DNA of 64,000 nt from Varroa destructor. Taxonomy: Eukaryota; Arthropoda; Arachnida; Mesostigmata; Varroidae. The stretch covers positions 10,934,248-10,998,247 of the forward strand of contig NW_019211454.1 of NCBI RefSeq assembly GCF_002443255.2, in the 5' to 3' direction. The notes under the pieces are model-generated. The model was given only the letters and a program-made list of their open reading frames with translations, had not been told where the DNA came from and searched no databases. Within the stretch, counting starts at the first letter, position 1. Every line of letters starts with the position of its first letter. Positions 25,033 through 38,472 of the stretch are shown here, one piece after another. Position numbers and translations under genes: made by a program.

Positions 25033-27348
25033 CTATAGTTACACAAAAAGTGTGCGCACAGCTGTTTTTAGTAACAGTCAGAAGCGCTAAAGCGTAATAA
25101 AGGAACTATTCACAACTACATTTGTTAAATAGACTGCCCCATTTTCACAAAAGCTGTAGTCTTGCAGGGTTTAGGGTAGAGAAGGAAGATACTTTAATTA
25201 TAATGTTTCATTTCTATATTGGAACGAGACAAGTGGCCTAGTCTATTATACTTCCAGAACATTGCGCTTCGTTTACATTGCAAACCAAAGGGCATACAGG
25301 CCCAAAAGAATCACTTTCGGCTTCTGTATAGGACGATAATTCATTTATGTGCATAGCTCTCAAAACGTCTAATTCTCATTATGACTAAACATAATTAAAA
25401 GGAAGGTTAGAAATATTTTCCTTTGCTACCAAAATAATGTTGGATGGATGCTTCGTTTTCTTATGAATAGGATTTCATAGAAATCGATACGCCCAACAAG
25501 GAAAAGCTTGGTCTGGTACCTCCCCTTCTTCTCACAAGCAATTATATGATCCTGCTTAATTCTAACAACCAATCGTTATTATATTCGGAACTGAGCTCGA
25601 ACAGAAGTTACACCTACTGCTTACATATGTATGTATATATATAAGGGCTAAACTTCTTACTGTTGTTGCCCTATCATTATCGCGCTTGCCCAACTCTATG
25701 ATAACTAAGAGAATGATCAGCTCTGTGGACTCATTTTGACTCTACTTACATCGCACATCAGGATAAATGACGGTACTGACTGTTTAGGCCTATTTATGCC
25801 GATGTCTATTCCGCGAATGGCAGTCATCTTTTTTAATCGGACTAAGTTAATCCTATTGATTTGTGAGTGTAGCTTACGTGCCCATGTATAAACGAGTATA
25901 TATAAAAACCTTTTACAACCTCTAAACTGACCTCGCTGGAGCTGACAAACAAAAATACTGTCAAACGATCTGGCTGATTCTCTTCGATTAGTTCCCGCTG
26001 TGCTTGTTTGTATATATTTTTTTTATACTGTGCTATTATGAAAAACTTACCGCGGACCTGGAGGGAGTACTTGGACGCGATGTCCTCGAGTTTGGCGCGA
26101 TCGGCGGCCAGCTTAGGCAGGGCAATGTGCACAGAGGCACGGATCGTGGTGCCGAGATTAGTCGGGCAGAAGGTAAGGTAACCGAGACGATCGTCACGCG
26201 AGAACGGCAGTTTGGCCTCGATTGCCTTGACGGCCGTGACCAAACGGCCGAACACTTGCTTTAGGTCCCCACCTTTTTGCATTGAAATGATCCTAAGGTG
26301 ATCCTCTTCGTTGCACCAGACTAAGAAGGTCTTGGCGTCGTTGTGGTAGATACCGCGTCCAGAGGGCCAGTAGCGGCACGCGTTGGCGGCTTGTAAGAAA
26401 CGGTCACCCTCTTTAAAGAGGAAGTGATCATCGATTAGCTGCTGCTGGGTGGCCTTGTCCATGCCGGTTAGCGGGTAGTAAGTGCCCTTGAGCTCGCCAT
26501 CAAGACCCTTCAGAGTCGTGGACACCTTCTCCTCCATCTCCTTGTATTGCTGTTTAGGTCGCAAGTGCCCATCACGGTATTTAGAGACGAGTAGTTGTGA
26601 AGCAAAACAGCACGGGATTATGAAACAGAAAAGGTAAACCCGAAGATGATAAGAAACGTTACATCTAATAAAGTAAGTAATTGCGTTTGAACGAAGGGCT
26701 TACGAGGCACAGAAGATCTATATCTATTTTTGTTTTTTCTAGAAATTAATTGTTTAAAAGGCTAGTAAATATATTCATAGGGCACATTAACGAGCAACTC
26801 ATCATCTTAAGCTCTATCACATAAACGGGTGTTGTACAATCAACTAAACAAACATGTAAACTATATACTAATAAAAACTTTGACACCCATTCGGCAGTAA
26901 TCATTTATTAGCTGGTTATTTCGGAACGGCAAGTTGCTTCCACTCCCACAAATAACTTGTTGTGTGCTTTATATTTTTCTGTCCTATTTATTGACTCTAC
27001 TGTTCGACCCAACTTCGTAATGGTTATGGTCCATTGGTTATTTGTCGAGCGTTCAAGTCTCTAAACTTAGAAATATTTACTATAGCGTCCACGCAATAAC
27101 GGCCTATTGTCGGCCGTCCAATCTACTACTCCGCTCCCTTCCCATGAAGCGGAATTATTTACTTTGGTACTATTACATGATATTATATTCCTTTCAGCAG
27201 AGGTACCTTCGTGCGTGTTTCAATCTAATAAGTCCTACGTCCAGTGAGTTTAGTGAGAGAGAATAGCAAGGCTAAAAGAACGTGGATTCACGTGTGGCTT
27301 GTATCTATCCCGTCTAACATGTAACTATAATGGTAGGACTCTCTTACT

Positions 27349-27437
<89 letters not shown>

Positions 27438-30400
27438 CCTAAAATCTCTTAGGGAGTAGTGTAATGGTTGTGACTGGAAGTTGTCATACGATACAATGCC
27501 AACAAAGACACTTCCATGATTCGCCATGCGTCGATAGAGTCGTCATAAGACTTACGATCCTTACTCGCTGCCGTTATCTCTGAGACCAAATTCTACATAT
27601 AGCAATCCGCTAATCTTAACTTAAAAGAGGGAAAGGCGGGGCAAGGAGATCGAAGGTTCTCTCCCAACCAAGCAGTCAGCCAACTGTTGGGAACTCTGGA
27701 GTCTGTGGAGCAGTAAAGCACGCACGCCACAACTGCCCTTTACGGTTCAGCGGAAGTCAGTTGGAGACGTCGTTCTTATGTTTAAGAAACTTAATCGTCA
27801 GACTTGCGGTATCATTACTGCAACCAATACAGTATGGCTAATGCGGCTCGCCACGTTCGCACCTCTGCGTGGGGCTTTTGTGAACGACGAGACGGACCGC
27901 CGTGTTGCTTTCTACGGTGGCGGTACAGGGGTTTAGCGTTCAAAATGTTCGTTACTGAACAGGCGCATAGTTATTACGTCCTCCTCCTGTTGTTGCTGTT
28001 ACAAGACAGACAAGGCTTTTGGATAATGAAAACAATAGCAGGGATAAAAACGACCTCTCTGTTATTCTCTCATGGTTGGTTTTCGAATCTATTCAATTAG
28101 TCCATTGAACACAGCACGGGATTTTTCTCAAAATAAGGAGCGGGCGTATGGCAAAGAAATCAATCTTCGGTGAGTTTTAGAAATAACTTAAGTTAATGGG
28201 CGTTTGATTGAAAAATAAAGGAATTTATATTCTAGGAATATTGCTACATGAAGGGCCCTTAATTATCCAGCTATGAAGTATATCTATTTCGCTGTTGAGT
28301 AGTTTTTATTATTAATGAGAAAGATAACATGCCATCGTCAAAGTTGATAAAAAAAAAAGTTGATTATGACAAAGTCAGCTTGTTTGCCACGACGATTACT
28401 AACTGCGCAAATACGAAATTCGGCCTAATTTTTTTTACGAGCGATAGAGTTATTTTTGCAATTTTTACGTCGCTAATATTATCACTATTTTCTTCTAAAA
28501 AGAAAAATACGATTAACTCGGTGTTCGCTTACAACAACTGGAAGCCATAAATACAGTTTAATGTCTACTTATCAGCAAATAATTTCAACCGCTATCAATA
28601 ATTGAGCTCTTAAGTCGAGTTGTAACCTGCGAAAAAGTAAGTGTTCGACCAATTGAAAATGCACGCACGTATGTAACCTAACGGGACGCTAGATTTGGAC
28701 TAAGGTGCCCCCACCTCGTTTTCACACATACCATCTTCTTAAAGAATATAGCGAAACGCGCCTCTGATTTTCATCTATGCTGCAGATGAATTTCGACTAT
28801 AAATACATGCGCCATCTTTCTTTCAGGTTCAATATCTACAACAAATTCGTGACGCTTACAGAATGGAACGTGTGCATACATTGCCCCTCCACTTATATAT
28901 ATATCTCTAACTAAAATAATTGATTGCCGAACATACGTCATTGCTACGCCTAGCAAACTAAGTTGTGCCATAAAGGATATTCAATTCATAGAGAGCGGTC
29001 CCTACCACTTGTTCTTGCGTGACAACCATTGTAATACATAGTCGATCTGTGATACAATCATATTGAATTGTATCTACGTTGAAGACACGTTTGTCGTCGC
29101 AAGAATGATATACATGACATCGCGCTTGACGCCAGAATGTGTGCTATATTGAGCGAAGTCATGGAGGCTGCCAGTTTTTTAAACTTTCATTTATGTTTCC
29201 TTCCAGATAGGAGCATTTTTTCAAACATGATAACATGTTTTTTATGTGCAAGCACAAACAATTACGTCTAGAGTGGCTTGCGAAAACATTGTCTTGGCAG
29301 TAAATCTACTGGTATAAATGACAGGAGAATACAACCTTGTTTAGCCTAGTTTAATTTGTAGCACATGTTGCTACATAGAACACTTACCGCCTCAGTGAGA
29401 CAGGGATTGAAGGGGTAGCCTTGGAGGGAGCGACCGCAACGGACACGCGTCGAGATGACAAATTTTCCTTCGGGGTCGACATTAACGAGCTGGTTGAGGT
29501 CGCCAAAGTCAGACGGGGGGTGTTTGTCCGTTGGCTTGAAGCCTTGATGGTAGTCATCGATGATGGGATCGAACAGGGGAGCGAATGTCTTATACGATTC
29601 AGCATCAGGCGCGTATACGCCGACGCCCGAGTCCAGGTTCTCCATACCTGCGCACCGAGAAATGTTACAGATACGCAATATAAAAAAAATTGCCACCGTT
29701 TTGGGATAGTACATTCATATGAACAGAAATATATAGTATATTTTTCCTATGGATTACTATTTGAGTAGCAAAAAAAGATCAGACAAGGACTGAACCTTCG
29801 TTTGTATTTGTCGTTTCCACTATATTTTGCGCGCAGCTGATAGGCGGGCTCCCTGCTTTAATGACGGACTCTTTAGCTACAAACGCTTTACGCGTTTGGA
29901 CTTAATTCGTTAGGCAAGTTAAAACGTCTTTGGAAGCTTTTACTTTTTGTCCAAGTAGAGTGATTTCTATTAATCAAATACTGACAATAATGGATCCTCG
30001 ATCCTTGAATAATCATTACATTAGGTTGCTAGCACTAGGTTTAATAAATGCGCTTTGTATCAAAAACACAGTGTTAAGTAAAGGACATTGTGTCTTTGAC
30101 GGGATCAGCTAACAGCTCACACAACTCATCTGTCGCAGTATGTGATAAAAAGTTCGGAATAGCCTTCCGCGGCGGGAAGGCCGTCATTCTGCCTCGGTAT
30201 GTTTTTAGACTTATCGCTACCTTACCGAAACCTCAAATTCTGTAAACTTTAAGGATGGCTGATTAGTAATTTTTACGTTAGTTATTTACGAGTGGGTCTA
30301 CCAGAAGAGGACCAACCAGCAGGCTATATAGCATTCATTGTATCGTAAGTGTTTCTTGAAACAATTGGGAGCTTGCTGAGATAAGCGTAATGAATCACGT

Positions 30401-32057
30401 AATGCTACTATAAGAATAGTTGTTGTCAAGAGTCGAAATAGCCCTTTGCCTGGTCCATGGGGATGGAATCAAGATCAGTCACCGTGCTATCGTGCTCTTA
30501 GTACATACCTAAATATAGTAACGGTTTACTGGCTAGTCTCAAAGAGCATCGAACATGAAATTTTCAGTGCAACCAACGACGAATGATTGGCTTGGAGAAA
30601 ATCTAGAATGGATCGACAACAGCTCCTAATATCCGGCGTTCACTGAGCTAGCGACCATCGCTGACATGGAACGCAAAAGTCCACTATATATATATATATA
30701 TATATATATGTGTGCAACGATCAGAATTGGGCTTGTAGCAGAGCTGATCGGTCTTACGCTTGAAAACTTTCTACAATGTTCTAGCGTTACTCGTTGTGTG
30801 TTCATGATTCCATATGTTACATTAGGACAAGATAACTATGGGCGTTGGTCGATCAAATCGTGGTAGATCACAGCGAACAAATAGAATCAAGACAACGACC
30901 TTCATGGTTAGACCAGGATGGGTGATTACTATTTGCGTTCATACAAATACAAAATTTCTTAGTCCGCAATTCATCGAAATATTACCTCTAGAAATATTAC
31001 CACTTGTCGATATCTAATACTGTGACGACACCTTAAATTTTCATAGACGTAAAATATATCTATGATTTGATACGAAGTTGCTACTATTTCGGTCACAGGG
31101 CGAAATTCAGAAATAGAAGCATCGAAACCACCAATTGCTATTTGTGCAGACACATCAGAATTTGGTTACCAAGCAAGCGGTTGCTCCAGAAAATTTTAGC
31201 TCTTATTTACTCGGTTAGACCTCATACATACATTAGGCCTAATAAATTCAGGCTTTTCATTTGCAGAGTGGATGGGAGTCTGCTAAAGAGCTGTGTACGC
31301 TTGTGACCCTGAACCTTTATTTGCCTGGATGGGTGCCAAAATTCTGTGACCCCGCTTCTGACCGTTATAAAGCCAAAAGCGGCTCGAGCTAAGGGCGCTG
31401 CCTGAATCGATCAGGCTGAATGCACACCAGTAACCGTAAGGGTTTGACCTAACGAATCTCAACTGTTTAGATCATTTGAACGCCAGCAATCACGTTGAAT
31501 GGGATCTCTAAAAGTACAGAAACCAATTCAGAGGCGGTAGAATGGATGCTTAATTTATGTTCACAGGATTAAGCTGAGGAGACTGTTCTTGCATGCAATC
31601 AGTCTAAGAAGTGGTCAGTGGCACTACTATTAACCCATTCATTCTATTACCTACCTGCGGATATTGATCAGCTCTGGCTGTGTATGAGGGGTGTTGATTT
31701 GATTTTGGAACAGGCGAACCCTCGGATTCGTATGAGCATCGGACTACGACAAAGTGGATAATCGATTTATCCATTTATGACGCATCTATGGAGCAGGTAG
31801 GTGGTTCACGCTTGACTACACACGTTTAACCCTCCCTTCGAGATGAGCTGAGCTGTAGCACTTTAAAATATCGAATAATAGAACTCACCGGATTGAACGA
31901 CATCCAGGAGCGACGCGCCCATGCCAGTCTTCTTATCTTTCAGCTGGTCAAGCACTTCACGGGTGAGGTACTTCTTGAGAAGCGACTTGCAGTCGGCCGC
32001 CCCCTGCAGCTTGGCAAAGCCAGCCTCAAGTTTATCCTTAATGGCCTGGTCAACCAT
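24887..32057 (-). CDS. Arginine kinase, complete, four coding exons
   Basis: The enzyme reversibly transfers phosphate between ATP and arginine. The phosphoarginine formed buffers ATP in muscle, nerve and other high-demand cytosol. Joining 32057-31889, 29647-29388, 26549-26051 and 25032-24887 gives 1074 bases, that is 357 residues and a TAA stop, with intron phases 1, 0 and 1 all matching. The length equals that of classical monomeric arthropod arginine kinases. Seen directly: the N-terminal helical domain; the guanidino-specificity region [12 protein letters not shown] near residue 60; the active-site segment VWCNEEDH with Glu225; and the phosphagen kinase signature CPTNLGT with Cys271. No catalytic residue is missing. 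The start has A at -3 and G at +4, a good context, and the N-terminus [14 protein letters not shown] is family-typical. It is convergent with the sphingomyelin synthase gene and unrelated to it in function. Confidence 0.98.
25033..26050 (-). other. Arginine kinase intron 3
   Basis: 1.0 kb AT-rich intron with GT-AG ends. I see no other feature in it. Confidence 0.9.
26051..26549 (-). CDS. Arginine kinase coding exon 3 (catalytic core)
   Basis: Encodes residues 144-309, with Glu225 in CNEEDH, Cys271 in CPTNLGT and the arginines that bind nucleotide phosphates (for example Arg229 and Arg280). The acceptor is CTAAACAG and the donor GTAAGT. It leaves in phase 1 inside the codon for the glycine of VRG. 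Confidence 0.97.
26550..29387 (-). other. Arginine kinase intron 2
   Basis: 2.8 kb intron containing a CT tract that runs directly into a long TA tract (27354-27434). No coding exon is recognisable in it. Confidence 0.85.
27354..27434. repeat. Compound CT then TA microsatellite
   Basis: About 15 CT units pass straight into about 26 TA units within arginine kinase intron 2. The tract creates the Tyr-Ile and Arg-Glu repeat open frames seen there. Confidence 0.95.
29388..29647 (-). CDS. Arginine kinase coding exon 2
   Basis: Encodes residues 57-143, including the guanidino-specificity loop ([15 protein letters not shown]) and the linker into the catalytic domain ([18 protein letters not shown]). 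The acceptor is GTGCGCAG and the donor GTAAGT. It enters in phase 1 and leaves in phase 0. Confidence 0.97.
29648..31888 (-). other. Arginine kinase intron 1
   Basis: 2.2 kb intron with GT-AG ends. It includes a TA run at 30685-30709 and a small GC-rich hairpin at 30162-30181 (arms GCCTTCC and GGAAGGC). Confidence 0.85.
31889..32057 (-). CDS. Arginine kinase coding exon 1
   Basis: Encodes residues 1-56 plus the first base of codon 57. It ends at a GTGAGT donor (ACTCAC at 31883-31888 on the plus strand). A possible acceptor (TTTTTGAAG) lies about 23 bases upstream of the ATG, so the 5' untranslated region may itself be split by an intron. Confidence 0.95.
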
Positions 32058-33849
32058 AATGTTTGTCGTGGTGCACCTTCAAAAATCAGACGAAACCCGT
32101 CAGTGACAAATCGAAGTCTGGTCTGTGCTCTTATAGTGCTCGGCCGCGAGATTCTCGCGAGCGTCTATCAAGGAGGGTGCGGCGGTTGCACGAAGACTTT
32201 CTATGTAACTATAAATACGCTCCTGCGTGAAACCAGCGCGCACGGCTCACCAAGCGACGAGCAAATAGGCTGAATATTCGACTGGCCAGTAGTTAAGCGG
32301 TCAGTTCAAGGCTTGCTTGGGTAGAATTATGGAGCGTGAATTTTCTATAGAAATCAGATAAAGTAACGTGACTTGAAGCTCGACAACGAATTGCGTTCTT
32401 CTATAGTCGGCATTGACTAACAGAAAAACAATGCGACCCTAACAGATAGTAACACTGAATCACTGATATTATTAAACTGAGGATCTAGTTGGCTTCAAGG
32501 TAATTTCGCAAACAGTCTACCCGTCACGGTTCACAAATGGGCGAGCTGTTTCCGGAACTTTGCATTAGCATGAAAACGTGTGGTTAGATCACATTCGAAC
32601 AATATTATTCATCCTATAGATACATATATATTTTTATATATACGATTAGTGAGACGCTGCAATTTCGGTGCACCCTCTATCGAGAATTCGGTAGAAAGTG
32701 TACGAACTTAGGGCAAGCAGCCGTGGGAAGGGAAGCGATGCGGTAGTGTTAGGGTAAGTGAAAGGCCTTCTGTGAGACAAGCTTTCTGTACATTGAGCGG
32801 CACATCAGCAGTCGTACGCGCTGACTAACAGCTTTACTAAGTGCCCTCTGTGTCGTGCTTCAAAGGGCGAGACAAACAGCGAGAGTATAGAGCCGTCGTC
32901 AAGGTGAAGGGCTGGTGAACACTGGGAGGTGTTGGCGTTCGTCTCAAAAACGAGCCCTAAGAAGATGACAAGTAGGAACAAAGTTGCATAATTTGTATCC
33001 AAATAATGTCACCTAAATACATTGAACGTGCCAACGTATTGCATGTGGTTTTTTGGTTAATGAAAACTTAACGACGGTGAGATAAGAGTGACAAGCCGAT
33101 TGAGGCCTGACATGAAGGGTATATCTTCTCCCTAGAATAATAACGCTTCGTTTCTACACAGGACACAATAGCGGCAGAACTCAATAGCACCAGCAGCAGG
33201 ACCACCAAAACAATCAAAAAGAGGACGGCGATAGCTTCTGACTGGACAACAAAGGCAAAGTGCCCGTATTTCATTTGTCAGAACACGCTACGTACGCTCC
33301 ACCCATGGTGAACGTCCGTTACAGACAAGTATGGCTTGTTATTCTTTTTCAGTTTCTCCTATGTGGTGTAGACGAGCAGGATCAGAAGATAATGAACGCA
33401 GCCGCCTTCTCTACTCCTTTAGGCACAGGCAGGTGACGACTAACATCGAAGGGGTATGAAGGCTAATCAGAACAAGGTTATGATATGCTAAAGGTACAAT
33501 AAAACATTACGCGATCGGCCATCACTAGTTTAGACTATGATTTTTGCTTTAATCAAAAGTGGTGAAAAATGACTGTTGATGAGATTATAATCTCAATCCA
33601 TTTGGTGTTTGGTCTGCCCCTAGGGGTCAGTTAGGAGGCATGCCTCAAGGTGATAGTTGGCAAGGTGCTAGCGTCTGCTTGAGCTGTTTCTGTCGGGAAA
33701 CGTCGCTTCGGATACATATTTTTCCGTGTTTTTGATGCTCTTTCTTTTTTTTTACTTGTTTAATTTGGACACAACGCACTGGTTCTGTGTTGCTGACGGT
33801 AGACGGGAGCTGATTTTGATATGAGCTATCACACACACACACACGCACA
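32058..33849. other. Upstream side of arginine kinase
   Basis: This should hold the arginine kinase 5' untranslated region and promoter. No clear TATA box is placed at a convincing distance on the minus strand; a TATTTATAG word lies near 32204-32212. Two minus-strand frames (32805-33002 and 33068-33274) have hydrophobic N-terminal halves, but the first lacks an ATG. Confidence 0.4.
33068..33274 (-). CDS. Candidate 68-residue single-span membrane micropeptide
   Basis: An ATG-initiated frame of 68 codons. Residues about 11-39 form a strongly hydrophobic helix (LIVLVVLLLVLLSS), followed by a basic, Tyr-containing tail. I recognise no family, and no polyadenylation signal is nearby. A frame of this length is expected by chance, so this is only a candidate. 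Confidence 0.15.
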   Translation of the reverse strand: MKYGHFAFVVQSEAIAVLFLIVLVVLLLVLLSSAAIVSCVETKRYYSREKIYPSCQASIGLSLLSHRR

Positions 33850-33850
33850 C
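33830..33850. repeat. CA dinucleotide repeat
   Basis: About ten CA units at the left edge of a GC-richer segment. Confidence 0.9.
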
Positions 33851-34565
33851 GACGGACGAGAAGAACTTCGGCGGCTCAGAACGGTACGAGCTGGAAGGGA
33901 CGCGTAGTTTCACTTGGGGACCCAAAATCACTGTGAACTTTCGACTAAACTTTGTTCAAAGATAGCAGAGGAGCGTAATCAGCGACTCCTGCCGAAACCA
34001 CCCCAACGGACGTTCAATGGATTGCTTGAAGTAGGGTCACGGACAGATACGATCGCAACGCGCTACGAGTGTTGTTATGTACTGTCTCTCACGACACTCA
34101 TAGTGCCAGTGAGTTTATTGGATCGGTGGCAGTCTTGGAAGCGGTGGCAGTTTGCCTTCGGATGGGAAAGGGTACTCCGGGCGCGTCGATTTTTGCCTTT
34201 GGATGGTTTCCCTTCTAACTGCTGCTCCACCACTATCCTAGCCAGTCCCCTGCTTTCCCTTTAGACGTTCGCTTTAAGGAGAAAGCCTCTATTTCTGGCT
34301 TTCCACGCAGCGAGGCAGATCTTCTCTGTTCTCGTCCGCTTGTGACTGCCAGGATCGCTGCCTGGATAGCTGCCTGCCGTGCCAACAGCAGTGTGGGCGC
34401 AAAACGAGGCACGGGGCAGATCAAGCTGGCAGGAGGTTCAGAATCTGTCTGAGCAACCTGGCTCGCAGAACGAGGAGGAGGGCAGACCTTGGTAGTCCTT
34501 GGCGTGTTCTGTGCGGACCCGTTCGCTCGCACAGTCATCAAAACGAGACGGCAAAGGATACACAT
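33851..34565. promoter_or_regulatory. GC-richer segment, possible upstream exon or promoter
   Basis: Base composition is clearly less AT-rich than the flanks, and long frames are open on both strands (plus 33914-34264, minus 34233-34565) without similarity to any family I know. It lies 1.8-2.5 kb upstream of the arginine kinase start, so an untranslated first exon or promoter of that gene is possible. A separate unrecognised gene is the alternative. Confidence 0.25.
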
Positions 34566-35766
34566 TTAGATCTATCTAAATAGAATAGCAAGGACGTTGA
34601 CTCAAATGTAAGATAGAGAAATTTACTCGGAGCATAAAATCGTGTTTGCGAAAAGTGTCTTGACGTTGTTACAACAGCAAAAAGAAACATTGTTACACCT
34701 CTGTTTGCATTCAGCTCGATTCAATCGAGATGGACGAATTTATAGCTTTTACGTCAAATAGAATTGTTATGCCAAACTTCTTTAATGTATATCAAAACTA
34801 AGTGCGGTCCATGCGTTTGTCAGGTGCGCAGAAAAGTATCTGCCAGTTAACTTTTATTCTGCTCTCTTTTATTCGGTCATCAACGCAGAACTTCGAATGT
34901 CCATGTCAAGTTAAATGTGCGTCATATATACGTCGACTTGGGTGCGTTTTCGTCTTGGATGGAATAAAAATCAGTGCAGAAATAGCGTAGGCACCGTACA
35001 TGTATATACCTAAAACTCAATGACCTTGCCGGGACCACGAACTAGCTCAGACAAGCTATTCGACCTATCTCGACCTGTACAAATATGCCAGGCTGACCGT
35101 GGTGTTACCGGTGGAAAACAGAATCTGCGCGAATTAAAAGGGACAAGGAAGTTATTACCTACGAGTTTCAGTCACGCTGTTTCATTCCTAGGACCTGGCG
35201 ATGGTAAAGAGCGCTCGCTTAGAGCAACTGGAAAAGATATTTACGGCGAACCGTTGCTAGCTTTTAGTCATTCTATCGCCTGTTTATCCTAAAAATCTTA
35301 TCATTTGCGAACGAATACTACAGAAAACAATACGTAGCCATATGATTTAAGTTACAAAAAAAAATTACTACGATCAATTAAGCTAAATTGAAGTAAAGTG
35401 TATCGTGATTATTTGATGAAAGGTGCTTTATCTTAACAGGGAATGATGTATAGCTATGCCCAGTGCTGAAGTTGTCGTACGGCCACCGCAACACTACGAT
35501 ATGTCAGTTCAATTGAAATATCCTCTAGCTAATGAAAAACAACATGGCGTTATGTTGTAGACAAAACGCGACCGATACTACCATAACAGTGTACACGTAT
35601 CTGTTACAGATACTCATGGATACCACGCTACATGATGATAGCTCAAAAATTCGTACAATAAAACACTACAATTTATAGCGCATAGCATCGTGTGTCCACT
35701 TTAGTATTCGTTGGATTTCATTAAACTACCATATGAAATGAAGTGCTAACGACTAGCATCTGAAAC

Positions 35767-35792
35767 AAAAAAAAAAAAAAAAAAAAAAAAAA
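35767..35792. repeat. Poly-A run (26 A)
   Basis: Twenty-six uninterrupted A. It could be the tail of an old retroposed copy, but I see no coding remnant or target-site duplication beside it. Confidence 0.9.
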
Positions 35793-38429
35793 CCCAAACG
35801 ATTGACTGAAAAAAATGTGTATGATAGTAATATTAGCTCTTTGACTAGGATCATGAATATTCATCCAGTCACTCGTATGGCAGAAGCGCCCAAGGACAGG
35901 GGAGTAAGGACCATTTCAGGAACATCTAGGTGGAGGCAATATAAACAGTAAGCGAGCTCAAAGTGAATAGGTTTCCCTATAAAATATATATAACCATCTT
36001 CTTTTCTCATTTCGGGTTTGAAATGTTAAAGGATTATTGAGGTCACTAAGACGTCATAGTGGGTTCACCCCACTAGAGCATTGCAGTTCTTCTTCCCATA
36101 GAAGAAGGATTTTAATGTAAGGGCAACCCGAAGAGGTTTGATCTACTGTGAAGTCTTGCCTTCTCCAACCTTTACTGACGCAGGTGAACCATAATCAGGG
36201 GTTTTAATAGCAAATATTCAGGTGGAAATGACTTGAGATGTTTTCAAACTACATCTTTACCATTTATGTATCGGTTTCGGAATGAGTACGTCACGTAATG
36301 GAGGCCGCTGTCTTGCTAAACTGTTGGCATATAGAATGACAGGCTTATATGCCTCGCATACTTAGGCTGTATTGTCCCACGATGTTGGATTTTCACAGAG
36401 GGACAACTGATCTCAGTTAGTCGGACTCGGAGCATCAGAAAAAATGGTACTATGACTCATTGTGGCATCTTAAAACGTTGGGTCTGATGTAATACATTTG
36501 GGACGTTGCCAAGCATCGTTTCGTCTAAACTAGCTATATCCGGATCGTCACGACGACGTCTGACGTGTGTGGTCTGACTAAGTGACCCAACAACAGACAG
36601 TTTTTATATAAGAGCATGTTTTTTGAAAAAAAAAATGTGGAACATAATACAATTATATAATACGAAATATAGGGCGTCTTCATTGCTCCAATTCACGCTC
36701 AACTTTTTATTATGGTATTCACCTGATCTTTGCTTATTAACATCGTTCGTAGAGTTTGAAACTACTTCCGAAAATCGTAAGAGTACATAAGGTGCCTATC
36801 TATGCCATACGCATGCAACGTAAGCCTTAACAAAGAGCGTAACTAGCCAAACTCTATTAGAAGGTACAATATGTCAAAGCGAACCTTAGGCAGATGATAT
36901 CATTAAGGCACACTGAACGTATCAACAGGAAAACCAAAAAGGAAGGACGATTATACCGAAAAGGCACAATCGGATCCGTCTGTTGAGAAATATGCGTTTA
37001 GATAACTGAAATCTAGATAAAGTTGATTTGTATACGATAACAACGCGGAACACTTATTTTTCGAATCGTACTTATGTTGTCTTGTCGTTGGTTGCCTGGC
37101 CTTCATTGCTTTTTCTCCTCCCCTGACAAGGACAAGTGGGCGTTCTCGTTCGCAGTGACACAGACTGGGCCAGAGACAATCTTTCAGTTGATGTCTTCGG
37201 GCCGAGCAGCTAAGCAAGGTTATTTAAACGGTTCAACGACACCCTGTCTAACCCAAAACACCGGGTAGACAGATATTCTATGATACAACCATAGCTAAAA
37301 TCGTGCTACATCCTGTGTAGACAAAGCGTATCTGCCAGGGACGTAGTAATCTCTCTGGCCTAAGATCGTAGCCTCCCGCTAGAATTACATATTTACCGAA
37401 GACGTTACGTGTTTATCCGTTCTTAATGTTATCTCACGACCTTCAAGCTGGAACTCTCGCTTAGGACATACCTTTATGGTCAACTATTTGCTTCAGCCAA
37501 TTCGTAAGGTGAAGTTATGAGAAACATTTCTGTCAGGAAATTTAAATTAGTAGTTATCATATAATTTAAGCAAAAAAAAAAAAAAACGAAAGTTAGAACT
37601 ATAAAAGGAAAACATTTTTTTTTCTGCCTCCAAATGTGCGTAGTTATTCAGACCCATAGTACAAGACGTCATATAAGCTGAACTGCTAATTCATTAGGAC
37701 TGCTGTTTAAATCTCCATCAGTATCACGATACGCGCCCGTGCGATCAGTCAGATTGTCACAGATGCATCTGGGTACACACCACACAAGACGACGCTAGCG
37801 CTAAGTCCACCAGAATATTTTACAATTCTGGTTCTTCGAAAAGAACTCCCTCTGTTTAAAAAATTCTGGCAGGCTCCAGTGTTGCTAGAAACGAGGGTTT
37901 TCGAAGAGAATCGCATAAATCATGACTAGAAAAATGCGTATTGCTCACGGACAATATAGACTGTCGTAACTTATAGCTAGCTCAGGCTATAATTTAGGTC
38001 TAAAACGCTTGATTGTTCTCTTGGATTCGTGGTTATTCTCAGATATACTTTGATCGACCTGTATTTCCATATTGCTGTGTCAACGTTATCAGAATGTCCT
38101 GCATTGGTTCATCAAGATAGGTACAGGGTCAGAGGCATATGTTCTCCACGTCCGTTGCTACCCGCTGACACATCGGCATGGCTTTACAGCGCTACGTCGC
38201 TTACAGTGCTAGAAATCGATACGATAGCTCTTAACGGACGATGACGAAGCTGCTGGCAGCTTTGTAAAGTTAACATACTACTAGTCGATTTAATGGCGGC
38301 AGTTTTTTGCTGAGCACTAGAATAGTGATTCATCAAATGTCGTCCGTTTTCTCGGAAAGCACGATATTTACACCAGAATCATCCACACAATATCTCTCCC
38401 CAACGTAAGGGAGATCTATAGTTTCTCTT

Positions 38430-38433
<4 letters not shown>

Positions 38434-38469
<36 letters not shown>
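38434..38469. repeat. TA microsatellite
   Basis: About 18 TA units, extending a minus-strand open frame with a Tyr-Ile repeat. Confidence 0.95.

Positions 38470-38472
<3 letters not shown>

Noticed and set aside
24812..25090. Plus-strand 92-codon frame
   Set aside because: It is the antisense shadow of arginine kinase exon 4, which matches the family perfectly on the minus strand.
27288..27527. Frame with Tyr-Ile and Arg-Glu repeats
   Set aside because: It is made by the compound CT/TA repeat in an arginine kinase intron.
32805..33002. Minus-strand frame resembling a small secreted protein
   Set aside because: It begins with TTG and has no ATG; the hydrophobic start is not preceded by a usable start codon, and no polyadenylation signal follows.
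35767..35792. Poly-A run as the tail of a processed pseudogene
   Set aside because: No coding remnant lies upstream, and no flanking duplication is visible.
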